From: Dongia_B soli
GTDB lineage: Bacteria; Pseudomonadota; Alphaproteobacteria; Dongiales; Dongiaceae
NCBI RefSeq assembly: GCF_034044715.1
Contig: NZ_JAXCLW010000002.1
Location: 930,001 to 994,000 of the forward strand
Reading direction: 5' to 3'
Length of the DNA: 64,000 nucleotides
The notes below the pieces were generated by a model that saw nothing but the letters and a program-made list of their open reading frames with translations, had not been told where the DNA came from and did no database searches. Positions 1 through 9,603 of this stretch are shown here, in pieces (position 1 is the stretch's first letter; every line of letters begins with the position of its first letter). Both the position numbers and the translations under genes were made by a program.

Positions 1-1457
1 ATCGCCGAAATCAGCATCGACACCGAGACGGCGATGGCGAATTGCCGGAACAGCTCACCGCTGAGGCCTGGAATGAAAGCCACCGGAATGAAGACCGATA
101 GCAATACGAGCGTGATGGCGATGATTGGGCCGGTAATTTCGGCCATGGCCTTCTTGGTCGCCTCGGCAACGCTGAGCAATGGCTCCTCTTCCAGGACGCG
201 CTCGACGTTTTCGATAACGACAATGGCGTCATCGACGACGATGCCGATCGCCAGCACCAAGGCGAGGAGCGAGACGGTATTGGCCGAGAAGCCGATCATC
301 AGCATGACCGCGAAAGTACCGATGATTGACACCGGCACGGCGATCAGCGGGATGAGCGTGGTCCGCAGCTTGCCGAGGAACAGATAGACGACGATGGCAA
401 CGAGAACGAAGGCTTCCAGCAGTGTCTTAATCACTTCCTCGATGGTCGAGTTGATGAAGACTGTGGAGTCGTAGAAGACCTTGTACTGCACATCCTGCGG
501 GAAGGACTTGGAAAGCTCATCCATCTTATCCCGCACTTCCTTGGCCACCGCCACCGCGTTGGCACCCGGCGACTGATAGATGCCGATGGCCGCGCTGGGC
601 ACGCCGTTGAAGCGGGTATGGCGGTCCGCCGATTGCGCCCCCAATTCGACGCGGGCGACATCCGACATACGGACCACCGAACCGTCGGGATTGGCGCGCA
701 GAACGATGTTCTTGAACTCATCGACCGTGGTCAGGCGGCCCTTGGTGGTCAGGTTGATCTGCAATTGCTGATCGTTGGAAATCGGCTGCGCGCCGATCCG
801 GCCGACCGCCGCCTGGATGTTTTGCGCGTTGAGGGCGTTGATGACATCGTTCGCCGTCAGGTTGAAACTGGTCAAGCGATCGGGATTGAGCCACAGACGC
901 ATCGAGTAATTGAGCGGACCGAACAGGCTGGCATCACCGACGCCAGGCAATCGCTTCAACTGGTCGAGAATGTAGATAGTGGCATAGTTGTTGAGGAAGA
1001 GCGGGCTATTGGTCCCTTCGGGCGAGAACAGCGTGATACCGTAGAGCAGTGCCGAGCTTTTCTTTTTGATGGTCAGGCCCTGACGCGTCACTTCCTGCGG
1101 CAGGTTGGGCTCGGCCAGCGCCGCCCGGTTCTGCACGTTGACGGTATTGATGTCCGGATCGGTGCCCAAAGCGAAGGTGACGGTCAGGCTGTAACTGCCG
1201 TCGGCGCCGGAGATCGACTGCATATAGAGCGCATTGTCGACGCCGACCACTTGCTGTTCGATCGGCTGCGCCACGGTGGTTTCAACGACGCCGGCATCGG
1301 CGCCTGGATAGGTGGCCGCCACTGTCACCTGCGGCGGCACGATATTGGGAAACTGAGCGACCGGAATCTGCGTCAGCGCGATCAGACCCGCGATCGTGAT
1401 AACGATCGAGATGACGAAAGCCAGACGCGGGCGGTCGACGAAGACCGCAGAAATCAT
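1..1457 (-). CDS. RND multidrug efflux permease (partial, N-terminal 485 residues)
   Basis: Inner-membrane proton-driven pump of the hydrophobe/amphiphile efflux (HAE1, AcrB-like) type, which works with a periplasmic adaptor and an outer-membrane channel. The reading frame starts at ATG 1457 and runs off the left edge, so about half of a protein of roughly 1040 residues is seen. Visible hallmarks are the first membrane helix near residues 10-28, the periplasmic stretch with VAATYPGADA and VGVDNALYMQS, and the TM4 motif GIVVDDAIVVIENVER. The two Asp at 409-410 match the AcrB proton-relay pair. Its ATG overlaps the TGA of the adaptor gene (ATGA), so the two are translationally coupled. The substrate cannot be read from the sequence. 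Confidence 0.95.
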   Translation of the reverse strand, partial: MISAVFVDRPRLAFVISIVITIAGLIALTQIPVAQFPNIVPPQVTVAATYPGADAGVVETTVAQPIEQQVVGVDNALYMQSISGADGSYSLTVTFALGTDPDINTVNVQNRAALAEPNLPQEVTRQGLTIKKKSSALLYGITLFSPEGTNSPLFLNNYATIYILDQLKRLPGVGDASLFGPLNYSMRLWLNPDRLTSFNLTANDVINALNAQNIQAAVGRIGAQPISNDQQLQINLTTKGRLTTVDEFKNIVLRANPDGSVVRMSDVARVELGAQSADRHTRFNGVPSAAIGIYQSPGANAVAVAKEVRDKMDELSKSFPQDVQYKVFYDSTVFINSTIEEVIKTLLEAFVLVAIVVYLFLGKLRTTLIPLIAVPVSIIGTFAVMLMIGFSANTVSLLALVLAIGIVVDDAIVVIENVERVLEEEPLLSVAEATKKAMAEITGPIIAITLVLLSVFIPVAFIPGLSGELFRQFAIAVSVSMLISA

Positions 1458-2698
1458 TGGCCGACTCCTTTGGCTTTATCGCCCTGAGTCTTATCCGCCT
1501 GACTCTTATCCTCCGGCGTTTTATTTTCCGGTTCGCCGCCCTGTTCCTGCTCCTTGAAGTCAGGCTGTGGCTTCACTTCGGTCGGCTGAACGATCTGGCC
1601 GGGTTTCGCTTTCTGGATGCCATCGACGATGACCCGCTCACCCGGCTTCAACCCTTTCACAATGATATAGTCCGAACCGGCGGTCTGGCCAAGCTCGACG
1701 ACCCTGGCCGCGACCTTGTTATCCTTGTCGACGATCAGCACCTGGCTGCCACCCTGCGCCGTCTGTACCGCCGCCTGCGGCACGACCACGCGGGACTGCG
1801 GCTTACGCTCCCGCAGAATGACCTTCACATACTGGCCATCGATCAGCTTGCGCTCCGGATTGGGCAAGGTAGCACGCATTTCAACGGTATCGGTCTGCTG
1901 GTCGACCTGCGGGCTGGTAAAATCCCAGCGTCCCGCATGCGGATAGGTGCTGCCATCCGGAAAGCGGATGACGAATTCGATCTTGGTGAGCGTACCATCC
2001 TCTTGTTGCCGGTCTTCACGGATTTTCATCAACTCAGTCTGGGCGACCGGAAAAGTCACATACATCGGATCCTGCGTAACGACCGTCACCAGCGGTTTTG
2101 AGGCTGGGCTGACCAGATTGCCGACATCGTAATTCGTGGCGCCGATCTTGCCATCGACCGGGGCATAGATATCGGTATAGCCGAGGTTGATCTGCGCCTG
2201 TTCGAGCTGCGCCTGGGTCAGCAGCACCTGGGCCTTGCCGGCATCGCGCGCCGCCTTGTCCTTATCGACGGTGGATTGCGGGACGTTCTGGTTCTTCACC
2301 AAGGCAAGGTCGCGCTGATACTGGATTTCGGCATTGGCGAGATTGGCTTGTGCGGCGGCGACCTGCGCCTCGAATTGGTCGACCTGGGCCTTGAACATAT
2401 CTTTTTCAATGGTGAAGAGCAGGTCGCCCTTCTTAACCTCTTGTCCTTCGCGGAAATGCTGCGCTTCGAGGAAGCCTTCCACCCGAGCCAGGATATCGAC
2501 CCGGCTGATCGATTCCACACGGCCAATAAATTCCTGCCCCTGGGCAACCGGCCTTTCAATGATGGTTTGAACACCAACCGCGGCTGGCGGCGCGGCCTGG
2601 GCCTGCTGGGCAGGTTTCTGCTCCCCACAGCCGGCGAGCAACAAAATTGCGACACCGGTACACCAGACCTTTGCAATCGCAGAAGCCACAATACTCAT
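1454..2698 (-). CDS. RND efflux periplasmic adaptor (membrane fusion protein), lipoprotein
   Basis: AcrA/MexA-type adaptor that bridges the RND permease and an outer-membrane factor. The 414-residue product has a lipoprotein signal with lipobox LAGC, Cys24 being the predicted lipidated residue. Next come a barrel-sandwich/lipoyl half (about 65-100), an alpha-helical hairpin rich in Ala and Gln (about 105-165), the second lipoyl half with YAPVDGKIG, then the beta-barrel and membrane-proximal domains. The last 35 or so residues form an unusual hydrophilic Lys/Asp/Gln/Glu tail with no obvious structural role. It is the first gene of a two-gene operon with the permease. No TolC-like gene is next to it, and none can be excluded beyond the left edge. 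Confidence 0.95.
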   Translation of the reverse strand: MSIVASAIAKVWCTGVAILLLAGCGEQKPAQQAQAAPPAAVGVQTIIERPVAQGQEFIGRVESISRVDILARVEGFLEAQHFREGQEVKKGDLLFTIEKDMFKAQVDQFEAQVAAAQANLANAEIQYQRDLALVKNQNVPQSTVDKDKAARDAGKAQVLLTQAQLEQAQINLGYTDIYAPVDGKIGATNYDVGNLVSPASKPLVTVVTQDPMYVTFPVAQTELMKIREDRQQEDGTLTKIEFVIRFPDGSTYPHAGRWDFTSPQVDQQTDTVEMRATLPNPERKLIDGQYVKVILRERKPQSRVVVPQAAVQTAQGGSQVLIVDKDNKVAARVVELGQTAGSDYIIVKGLKPGERVIVDGIQKAKPGQIVQPTEVKPQPDFKEQEQGGEPENKTPEDKSQADKTQGDKAKGVGQ

Positions 2699-3021
2699 CC
2701 CGTTCAGAAGTGAGACCGATCATCCGTTCAGATCATCGCCATCCCCCCGACGCGGACTTCGACGATTCTAACAGCGTATCGATGCATGCAGAAAGCGGAG
2801 CGGTCAAGCATACACCGCAAATCTTAGCATTATCGCTAAGCGATTTATTTGCAACGACTTATTGAAGTGGCGCGACCAAACTGCGCAGGCAACGAGCCGT
2901 ATCAAAGAGCAGGTCCACTGCTACACTGCAGGCATCTTACAGAGGCCTGACCGTCTTTTATTTGGCTTGTATAAGAAGCACATTCGTGCAGATATAACCG
3001 CATATTCCGGAGAAATACCGC
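2699..3021. other. Divergent intergenic region between efflux operon and deoR-type gene
   Basis: No credible gene. The stretch is more AT-rich than its flanks and must hold both divergent promoters. A short inverted repeat (CTTAGC, 6-nt gap, GCTAAG) lies at 2823-2840 and could be an operator. The right end carries GGAG at about 3008-3011 as a spaced SD for the gene starting at 3022. Confidence 0.5.
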
Positions 3022-3813
3022 ATGAACACGCAGGCGCAGGAACCTGTCCTCCCTGAGGAGCGTCGACATCGATTGCTGGAATTATTGCGGCGCAACGGCA
3101 AGATCGTCGCGACTGAGGTCAGCCAGCTCCTGGCGGTATCCGAGGATACAGTCAGACGAGATCTGAATGAGCTTGCCGCTGCCGGTTTGCTTCGGCGGGT
3201 CCATGGGGGCGCCTTGCCGGTCCTCCCCCTGACGCCCGCCGCGGCCCCTTTTGCCGTCCGCCTGACCGAGGATGTCGCCGCGCGCGATCGGCTCGGCAAG
3301 ACGGTAGCGGCGCTCATCCGCCCGGGTGAAACGGTGCTGCTGGATGGTGGGACGACGATGCTTGCCGTCGCCCGGCATCTCGCGCCGGATCTCCAGGCGA
3401 CCATTATCACGCCAAACTTGCCCGCAGCCATGGCACTGATCGATCATCCCGGCATTGAAATCGTCATGCTGGGCGGCCGGGTCGATAAGACTGAGCGCGT
3501 CAGCAGCGGCATCACCGCCTGGGAAGCCCTCAAGGGGTTGTCAGTAGACCTATGCCTGCTTGGTGTCTGTGCCATCGACGCCGATGCGGGGATGAGCGAG
3601 ATGACGTTGGATGATGCGCGCCTGAAGCGCTGCATGATGTCCTGCGCCAGCCGCGTCGCAACGGCCGTGACAGGCAATAAGCTTGGCACCCGCGCGCCCT
3701 TCCCCATCGGCCCGATCAGCGGTTTGACTCATCTGATTACCGAGGGCGAACTGCCGGCCGACCGGCTCACGCCCTATCGCGACGCCGGCATTGATGTGCG
3801 GATCGCCGGCTGA
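3022..3813 (+). CDS. DeoR/GlpR-family transcriptional regulator
   Basis: Sugar-metabolism type repressor of 263 residues. The N-terminal winged helix-turn-helix (about 13-70) carries the DeoR signature, with VSEDTVRRDLNEL followed by GLLRRVHGGA. The C-terminal DeoR sensor domain (about 85-245) has the ligand-pocket sequence GETVLLDGGTTMLAVARHL and the LGGRVDKTERVSSG segment, and normally binds a sugar phosphate. It lies 28 bp upstream of an MFS transporter on the same strand, so a regulator-transporter operon is likely. Its effector and targets cannot be told from the sequence. Confidence 0.93.
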   Translation: MNTQAQEPVLPEERRHRLLELLRRNGKIVATEVSQLLAVSEDTVRRDLNELAAAGLLRRVHGGALPVLPLTPAAAPFAVRLTEDVAARDRLGKTVAALIRPGETVLLDGGTTMLAVARHLAPDLQATIITPNLPAAMALIDHPGIEIVMLGGRVDKTERVSSGITAWEALKGLSVDLCLLGVCAIDADAGMSEMTLDDARLKRCMMSCASRVATAVTGNKLGTRAPFPIGPISGLTHLITEGELPADRLTPYRDAGIDVRIAG

Positions 3814-3841
3814 CCAGAAATTCAAAACGAACAGAGCAAGT

Positions 3842-5020
3842 ATGAGCGTCTCTCGCAAAATCACGGCTGATCAGGCCGATATGTCGCGGCATTACAATCC
3901 GGCGGCTGCCCGCCGGGCATCGCGGTCCGTGTTTTTGTCGAATGGCATGATCCTGTCGAGCTGGGTGCCATTGATCCCCTTGGCGAAGGAGCGTCTGGCA
4001 CTCAGTGAAGCCGAGCTTGGCTTTGTCCTCCTGTCGCTCGGCGCCGGCGCACTGCTCATCATGCCGATTTCCGGCCTCCTTGCCGCCCGGTTCGGCTCGC
4101 GCAATGTAATTCTGGGATCGTCCGCCATTTTCTTCCTGATGCTGCCGCTTTTGGCCTGGGCGCCCACCATCGCCATCCTGGCGACCTGCCTCTTCATCTT
4201 CGGCGCCAGCAATGGCGCAATGGATATCTCAATGAATGCCCAGGGTGTTGCTGTCGAACATCTCGGCAGCCGGCCGATCTTCTCATCGCTGCACGGCATG
4301 TTCAGTATCGGCGGCATGGCCGGCGCCAGCCTGTTCGGCGGCTTGATGCATCTTGGCCTTGGGCCGATCGTGGCCGCCGCGGTGATCGCCGGCGCCATGG
4401 CAACGATGATCGCCAGCCAGTTCAGATTCATGCTGCCAAGCCGCAGCGGCCAAGGCGGCAAGCATTATGCCTGGCCGTCCCGCCTGGTCGTGCTGCTCGG
4501 CCTACTGGCCCTGGTGGCGATGATGGCCGAAGGCGCGATGATGGATTGGAGCGCCGTCTTTCTGCGCTTCGAACGCGGTTTCACGGAATCCGCGGCAGGC
4601 CTCGGTTTCGCGGCCTTCTCACTTACCATGGCGTTGGGACGCCTCACCGGCGATTGGATTGTGACGAAGATCGGTCCGGGCGCCACGATTCGCTATGGCA
4701 GTGCCCTCGCCGCGGCCGGCATCTTCATCGCGATGATGAGCAGCTCCGGTACGATCGGTCTCATTGGCTTTGCTTTGACGGGCATCGGGCTTGCGAATTC
4801 GGTGCCTCAGCTCTTCGGCATCGCCGGCCGTCTGCCGGGCGTGTCTCCCGGCATCGCGATTTCGGCCGTTGCAATCTTCGCTTACGCCGGCGTTCTCGCC
4901 GGTCCGCCGCTGATTGGACCACTGGCGCAAGTCACCAGCCTCCCCATCGCTCTTAGCCTGGTCGCCGCCGGCCTGATCGTAATCGCCTGTTGCGCCGGCA
5001 TCGCTCGGTCTCGCCCCTAA
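3842..5020 (+). CDS. MFS transporter, YbjJ-like
   Basis: Twelve-helix major facilitator protein of about 392 residues in the inner membrane. The segment NGAMDISMNAQGVAVE after helix 4 is typical of the YbjJ-like branch of MFS proteins, whose substrates are mostly unknown. The frame is open from 3791, but that start would lie inside the deoR-type gene; ATG 3842 is preferred, with only a weak purine-rich stretch (AGAGCAAG) in front. It probably shares a transcript with the DeoR gene, which hints at uptake or export of a sugar-like compound; that is inference. Confidence 0.9.
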   Translation: MSVSRKITADQADMSRHYNPAAARRASRSVFLSNGMILSSWVPLIPLAKERLALSEAELGFVLLSLGAGALLIMPISGLLAARFGSRNVILGSSAIFFLMLPLLAWAPTIAILATCLFIFGASNGAMDISMNAQGVAVEHLGSRPIFSSLHGMFSIGGMAGASLFGGLMHLGLGPIVAAAVIAGAMATMIASQFRFMLPSRSGQGGKHYAWPSRLVVLLGLLALVAMMAEGAMMDWSAVFLRFERGFTESAAGLGFAAFSLTMALGRLTGDWIVTKIGPGATIRYGSALAAAGIFIAMMSSSGTIGLIGFALTGIGLANSVPQLFGIAGRLPGVSPGIAISAVAIFAYAGVLAGPPLIGPLAQVTSLPIALSLVAAGLIVIACCAGIARSRP

Positions 5021-5221
5021 CCTTCCGCAATCACATATCAAGAATGTGTGAGGCGCCCTTTGTGGCATTGCCTCGCGCAACGCAGTTCTGGCATCAATCC
5101 GCCCGGGCCATGGCCCGGTCAGAACACTCGTTTTCTCGTCGGTGCAGAGTTCCCCGCGCCGTCATCCAGCAATCATAGCCATCGTCTCACACTCATGCGG
5201 CTTATCGGCAGGAGGAGCGGT

Positions 5222-5842
5222 TTGCGATTTGAGTTCAAGCGCGCCAGTTTCGTTGTCAGCGTGTTGTCGGTCATTGCCTTGACGGGCTGCACCACGGTCC
5301 GTGAAACCGATCCGGCGAGAACGGCCACGGAGCAACTACTGATATCGGCCGCAGCGGATCGCGCCGCCGAAAAGCTTGTCTTCAACATCCCCCAGAATTC
5401 GAAGGTGTTTATCAACGCCGACAATTTCGAAGGCTTAGACGGCAAATACGCCATCGGCTCGATCCGTGATCACGTCCTGCGCCAGGGCTTCGCCATTACC
5501 GACAACAAGAATGACGCCGACACGATCGTCGAGATTCGCGCGGGCGCCCTGTCGATCGACAAGCAGGAGGTTCTGGTCGGCATTCCCAATTTCGATATTC
5601 CTATTCCGCTGGCCGGCCAATTCACCTTTCCCGAAATCGCGCTGTTCAAGCGCGAGGAACAGCTCGGCGTGGCGAAGTTTGCCGCCACCAGCTACGACGC
5701 CAAGAAGGGTACATTGGAGAACTCCACCTCTCCCCAATTCGGTGGATCGGAACATAGCAAAACCGTCCTGCTTTTCCTGATATCGTGGTCCAATGACAAC
5801 CTGCACGCGACCACTCAACCGGTAAGCCGTTCATCGAATTGA
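5222..5842 (+). CDS. Small envelope lipoprotein, DUF6655-like
   Basis: Predicted lipoprotein of 206 residues. The TTG at 5222 is chosen because a strong SD (GGAGGAG, 5211-5217) sits five bases ahead; an in-frame ATG at 5195 has none. From this start the protein opens with a basic stretch, a hydrophobic helix and the lipobox LTGC (Cys near 22). The mature part contains TDPARTATEQLLISAAADRAAEKL, broken here as a helix, and a beta-rich region with DADTIVEIRAGALSID and GIPNFDIPIPLAG. This resembles proteins I recall as DUF6655, a family of unknown function; the match is from memory. It has no obvious operon partner. Confidence 0.8.
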   Translation: MRFEFKRASFVVSVLSVIALTGCTTVRETDPARTATEQLLISAAADRAAEKLVFNIPQNSKVFINADNFEGLDGKYAIGSIRDHVLRQGFAITDNKNDADTIVEIRAGALSIDKQEVLVGIPNFDIPIPLAGQFTFPEIALFKREEQLGVAKFAATSYDAKKGTLENSTSPQFGGSEHSKTVLLFLISWSNDNLHATTQPVSRSSN

Positions 5843-6016
5843 CGGAACGTCGCCTTTTTCGAGACTTGCAATACCACCGCAAGAAGTGCTTACCGCCTAT
5901 TGTCCCCCGCTGACTTTCTCCAATTTTATGTTAACATTTTAAGCGTGGGGGACAGGTTCTACAGCCAGGAAGGCGCCCCGCGGGCTGACAACGAAGGCTG
6001 ATGACGGGGGTACGAC

Positions 6017-6829
6017 GTGAGGCTGCGATGGTTTCGCGCGCTTATGCTTGTCTTGATGGGGATGCCGGCCGGTCAGTCCGCTGCAGAACCCGCGTCGGTG
6101 CGGAATGAATTGGGCTGCAACCGCCCGATCCGCGTCGCCTTCTACGAATTTGGCACTCTCTATCACAAAGGTCAGGGTATTGACGCCGACATCATCCACG
6201 AGATCGCCCGCCGGACCGGCTGCGTCTTCGAAGAAAGCGTCGTGACCACATCCGAGATCTGGCAGGAAATCGAAAACGGCGAGCTCGACATGACCACCAG
6301 TGGCATCCTTACGCCCGCGCGCGAAAAGATCGCCATGTTCGCACCCTATCTCGCGTTTGAGAATATGGTGGTGATGCGTGCTTCCTTGGCGGAAGATATT
6401 CACGAATTTGACGACATAATCAGGCACCGGGACTGGCGCCTGGGCATCGTCCAGGGATTTCGCCACGGCCCCTATTACGACTTCCATCTGAAGGCGATCA
6501 AGGACCGCCGCCGGGTCGTCGCCTATCCGGATCAGCAATCGCTTTACAATGGGCTGGTCCATGGCCAGGTGCAGCTTATTCTGTCGCCCGAAATCAACCT
6601 CGCTTTCTATCTCACCGACAAATCCGCGCTCACGGATTTCAGCTTGCTTGACCTGTCACCGGCGCCACCTGTTATTCATGCCCTCGTCTTCAGCCGCAGG
6701 AGCTTTGCGCCGGCCATGGCGAATGCCTGGCTGCGATTGATCGAGGAAATGCGGCTCGATGGAACGCTCCAGACAATTTATCGCACCCGATTGCCGCAGC
6801 CGATGTCGGATCGGTTGCTGGAATTTTGA
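6017..6829 (+). CDS. Periplasmic solute-binding-like protein (SBP_bac_3 fold)
   Basis: Predicted secreted protein of 270 residues with a signal peptide (about 1-23) and a type 2 periplasmic binding fold of the family 3 kind: RPIRVAFYEFGTLYHKGQG, then DADIIHEIARRTGC, then LDMTTSGILTPAREKIAMF. The start is GTG 6017, since no in-frame ATG is suitable. No ABC permease or ATPase is nearby. Its stop codon overlaps the start of a Cache/HD-GYP receptor gene, which suggests the protein senses a ligand and passes it to that receptor instead of feeding a transporter. That coupling is inference from the overlap. Confidence 0.85.
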   Translation: MRLRWFRALMLVLMGMPAGQSAAEPASVRNELGCNRPIRVAFYEFGTLYHKGQGIDADIIHEIARRTGCVFEESVVTTSEIWQEIENGELDMTTSGILTPAREKIAMFAPYLAFENMVVMRASLAEDIHEFDDIIRHRDWRLGIVQGFRHGPYYDFHLKAIKDRRRVVAYPDQQSLYNGLVHGQVQLILSPEINLAFYLTDKSALTDFSLLDLSPAPPVIHALVFSRRSFAPAMANAWLRLIEEMRLDGTLQTIYRTRLPQPMSDRLLEF

Positions 6830-9603
6830 TCTCGGTCTGTAGAAAGAAGGCCAATCTGACCGACGCCATCGCACCATTGCCTGCCAAAAGACGCATCCGC
6901 CTGCCCTTGCAGGTCGTTGCCGCCTTCAGCGTCATCGGGTTGCTTGCCGTCGTCGTTTCCCTGTTGAGCTGGCAGGCTTATCGCGGCACCCAGGAAGTGT
7001 TGATCAGCGCATCGAATGATGCGATCGGCTATATCAGCGAAGCCATCGCCGAAAAAGCCCGCCGGAATATCGAGCCGGCGGAAGAACAACTGGCCGCCCT
7101 GGTGCACAGCTCCTTCGGCGAGGCGGATACGCTGGAGCAGCGCTTGGCACCGTTGCCGCTGGTAAGTGACCTCTTATCGCGCAGCACGCTGATCGATGCC
7201 CTCTTCGTCGGTTATCCGAACGGCGAATTCATCCTGTTCCGTCCCTTGCGAAATGAAACCGAGCGGCGGCGTTTTTCGATAACTGGCGATGCAACGATTC
7301 TCGCCCAATCCATCACCGATGATGGCACCGGCCAGATGATCGGCGAATACCGGCTCTATGATCGCCAGAACCGCTTGCTGAAAACGGAAAGCCGACCTGA
7401 ATACGTGTTCGATCCGCGCATGCGGCCTTGGTATCAGGAAGCGGCGACGCAAGACGGGGTCATCACTACGCCGCCTTATGTCTTCTTCACCAATGAAGCG
7501 ATCGGCATGACCCTCGCGCGCCGGTCGCTGACGGGCGGCGCCGTTCTCGGCCTGGATATCAAGTTGATTTCCATCGCCACCGAACTTAGCCGAATGCGGA
7601 TCACGCCATCGACCGAGCTGGCGCTTGTCGATCAGCAGGGGCAGGTTGTGGCCTATCGCGACATGCTGCAGATGATCATCCGGCCCGCCCATTCGGAAAT
7701 CCGCTTGGCGCGGATTGATGAGCTGAATGTCCCGGCTCTGCAGCAGGCCAATAAGCTCAGCCTCCGTGACAACCAGAAAAGCCGTGCTACCGTCGTATCC
7801 AACGGACGCACCTGGCAGATCATCAAATCGCCGCTGGAGGTCCGGCCAGGCCGGACATTGTCCTTGCTGATCGGCATTCCCGACGATGAATTCTTCGCCG
7901 CCGCCCGGCATGTCGTGTGGCGGCAGACGATCATCGCCGGGGTCCTGATACTCCTCGCCATCCCCGCCGCCTGGTTCATCACCAAGCGCATGGTCAAGCC
8001 GCTGCGCATTCTCGCCCGCGAGACGATGAAGATCGAGAGTTTCGACTTCAGCAGCGACATCAAAATCCGCAGCCATATCGGTGAGATCGATGATCTCGGC
8101 CGCTCGCTCGACCGCATGAAGCGCACGATCCGTAAATTCCTTAAGATCGGCACGGCGCTGGCGGCCGAGCCCAAGTTCAAGCCGTTGCTGGACCGCGTGT
8201 TGCAAGAAGCGGTGGACCTCGTTCGCAGCGACGGCGGCGCCATTTATATGATCAGCGAAGACCGTCAGATGCTGATACCGGAGGTCATTCGCTGGCACGA
8301 CCGCGAACTTTTCTCGGCCGAGCAGCTTTCGCAGCCTTTGCCGCTCGACGGCCCGGCTATCTGCATCAACCTGGCCGAGGCGCTGGAAACCAAGGATATC
8401 CGTACGGTAGAACGCCCCTTGAACGAGGACGAACTGACGGCCTTGGGCCTGCATGGATTCGTCCATCGCCTGCAGGCGCTCCGCGTCCTCCTGATCATCG
8501 TTCCCCTGCTCGACCGCAATCAGGCGCCCTTGGGCGCTCTGATGCTCATAAAGGCGATCTCGCATGAGAATGAGCAATTCGACGCCGGTGAACGGCTGCT
8601 CAAATTGGTGCATGCCGTCAGCGGCAGTGCCAGCGTCGCGATTCAAAACAAGTTGCTGCTGGAAGCGCAACGCAAGCTGATCGATGCGCTGATCAAGCTG
8701 GTTGCCGGCGCCATCGATGCCAAATCCGCCTATACCGGCGGCCATTGCCAACGCGTGCCAGTGCTGACCCGCCTGCTGGCCGAGGCAGCCTGTGGCGCCA
8801 AAACCGGTCCCTACCGCGACTTCAATCTCAGTGAAGAAGAATGGGAAGCGTTGGATATCGCCGCCTGGCTGCATGATTGCGGCAAGGTCACGACACCGGA
8901 ATATGTGGTCGACAAGGCCACCAAGCTGGAAACCATCTATGATCGCATTCATGAGATCCGCAATCGCTTCGAGATCCTGAAACGCGATGCCGAAATCGAC
9001 TATTGGCGAGGCGTTGCTGAAGGCGGTGATCCGGTCGAACTGCGGTCAAAAATGACATCGGCCCAGCGGCAACTGGATGATGACTTCGCCTTCGTCGCCC
9101 ACTGCAATGAAGGCGGCGAATTCATGGAACCCACGAAGATCGAGCGCATCAAGCGGATCGCCAAACGGACGTGGCGGCGGACGATCAGCAATCGTCTCGG
9201 TGTCTCCTATGAAGAAAAGGCGCGGATGGACCGCGTAGCTGAGCCGATGCTGCCGGTCGATGAGCCGCTGCTGGCGGACCGGGACGATCATCTCATTTAT
9301 CACAGCGAGCGCGATCTGATCGGCAAGACCAATCCCTGGGGCTTCCAGTTGAACGAGCCGACTTACAAATATAATCGCGGCGAAGTCTATAACCTTTGCA
9401 TCTCGCGCGGCACGCTGACCGCCGAGGAGCGCTACCGCATCAATGATCACATCGTGCAAACCATTGTCATGCTGGAAAGTCTGCCCTTTCCGGCGCATCT
9501 CAAGAGTGTGCCGGAACTGGCTGGCGGCCATCACGAGAAAATGGATGGGAAGGGCTATCCAAGCGGCTGCGCGGCGAGGAGATGTCACCCGTCGCCCGCA
9601 TGA
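6826..9603 (+). CDS. Cache-HAMP-GAF-HD-GYP receptor, frameshifted near C-terminus
   Basis: Membrane receptor expected to hydrolyse cyclic di-GMP. It starts at TTG 6826, overlapping the previous stop. Order seen: TM1 (28-48), a large periplasmic Cache-like sensor (about 50-365), TM2 (367-386), HAMP (387-440), GAF (about 450-610), then HD-GYP. The HD pair is His683-Asp684 in AAWLHDCGK, followed by a long insertion, and the GYP block is GGHHEKMDGKGYPSG at about 900-914. Straight after this the frame shifts and ends in an unrelated tail (CAARRC...). Adding one C after 9567 restores the expected LRGEEMSPVARMMAIADVFEALT in the next frame. The core metal-binding residues are present, but the last helices of the domain are lost unless translation shifts frame or the assembly has an error. 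Confidence 0.85.
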   Translation: MISVCRKKANLTDAIAPLPAKRRIRLPLQVVAAFSVIGLLAVVVSLLSWQAYRGTQEVLISASNDAIGYISEAIAEKARRNIEPAEEQLAALVHSSFGEADTLEQRLAPLPLVSDLLSRSTLIDALFVGYPNGEFILFRPLRNETERRRFSITGDATILAQSITDDGTGQMIGEYRLYDRQNRLLKTESRPEYVFDPRMRPWYQEAATQDGVITTPPYVFFTNEAIGMTLARRSLTGGAVLGLDIKLISIATELSRMRITPSTELALVDQQGQVVAYRDMLQMIIRPAHSEIRLARIDELNVPALQQANKLSLRDNQKSRATVVSNGRTWQIIKSPLEVRPGRTLSLLIGIPDDEFFAAARHVVWRQTIIAGVLILLAIPAAWFITKRMVKPLRILARETMKIESFDFSSDIKIRSHIGEIDDLGRSLDRMKRTIRKFLKIGTALAAEPKFKPLLDRVLQEAVDLVRSDGGAIYMISEDRQMLIPEVIRWHDRELFSAEQLSQPLPLDGPAICINLAEALETKDIRTVERPLNEDELTALGLHGFVHRLQALRVLLIIVPLLDRNQAPLGALMLIKAISHENEQFDAGERLLKLVHAVSGSASVAIQNKLLLEAQRKLIDALIKLVAGAIDAKSAYTGGHCQRVPVLTRLLAEAACGAKTGPYRDFNLSEEEWEALDIAAWLHDCGKVTTPEYVVDKATKLETIYDRIHEIRNRFEILKRDAEIDYWRGVAEGGDPVELRSKMTSAQRQLDDDFAFVAHCNEGGEFMEPTKIERIKRIAKRTWRRTISNRLGVSYEEKARMDRVAEPMLPVDEPLLADRDDHLIYHSERDLIGKTNPWGFQLNEPTYKYNRGEVYNLCISRGTLTAEERYRINDHIVQTIVMLESLPFPAHLKSVPELAGGHHEKMDGKGYPSGCAARRCHPSPA

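Noticed and set aside
618..1487. Plus-strand open frame of 289 codons
   Set aside because: Shadow of the RND permease gene, whose minus-strand frame has clear family motifs.
2823..2840. Inverted repeat CTTAGC/GCTAAG as a terminator
   Set aside because: Short, AT-rich and in a divergent promoter region where no transcript should end; kept only as a weak operator idea.
7174..8952. Long open frame (592 codons) on the minus strand
   Set aside because: Antisense to the HD-GYP receptor gene in GC-rich DNA; its product has biased, low-information composition and no family features.
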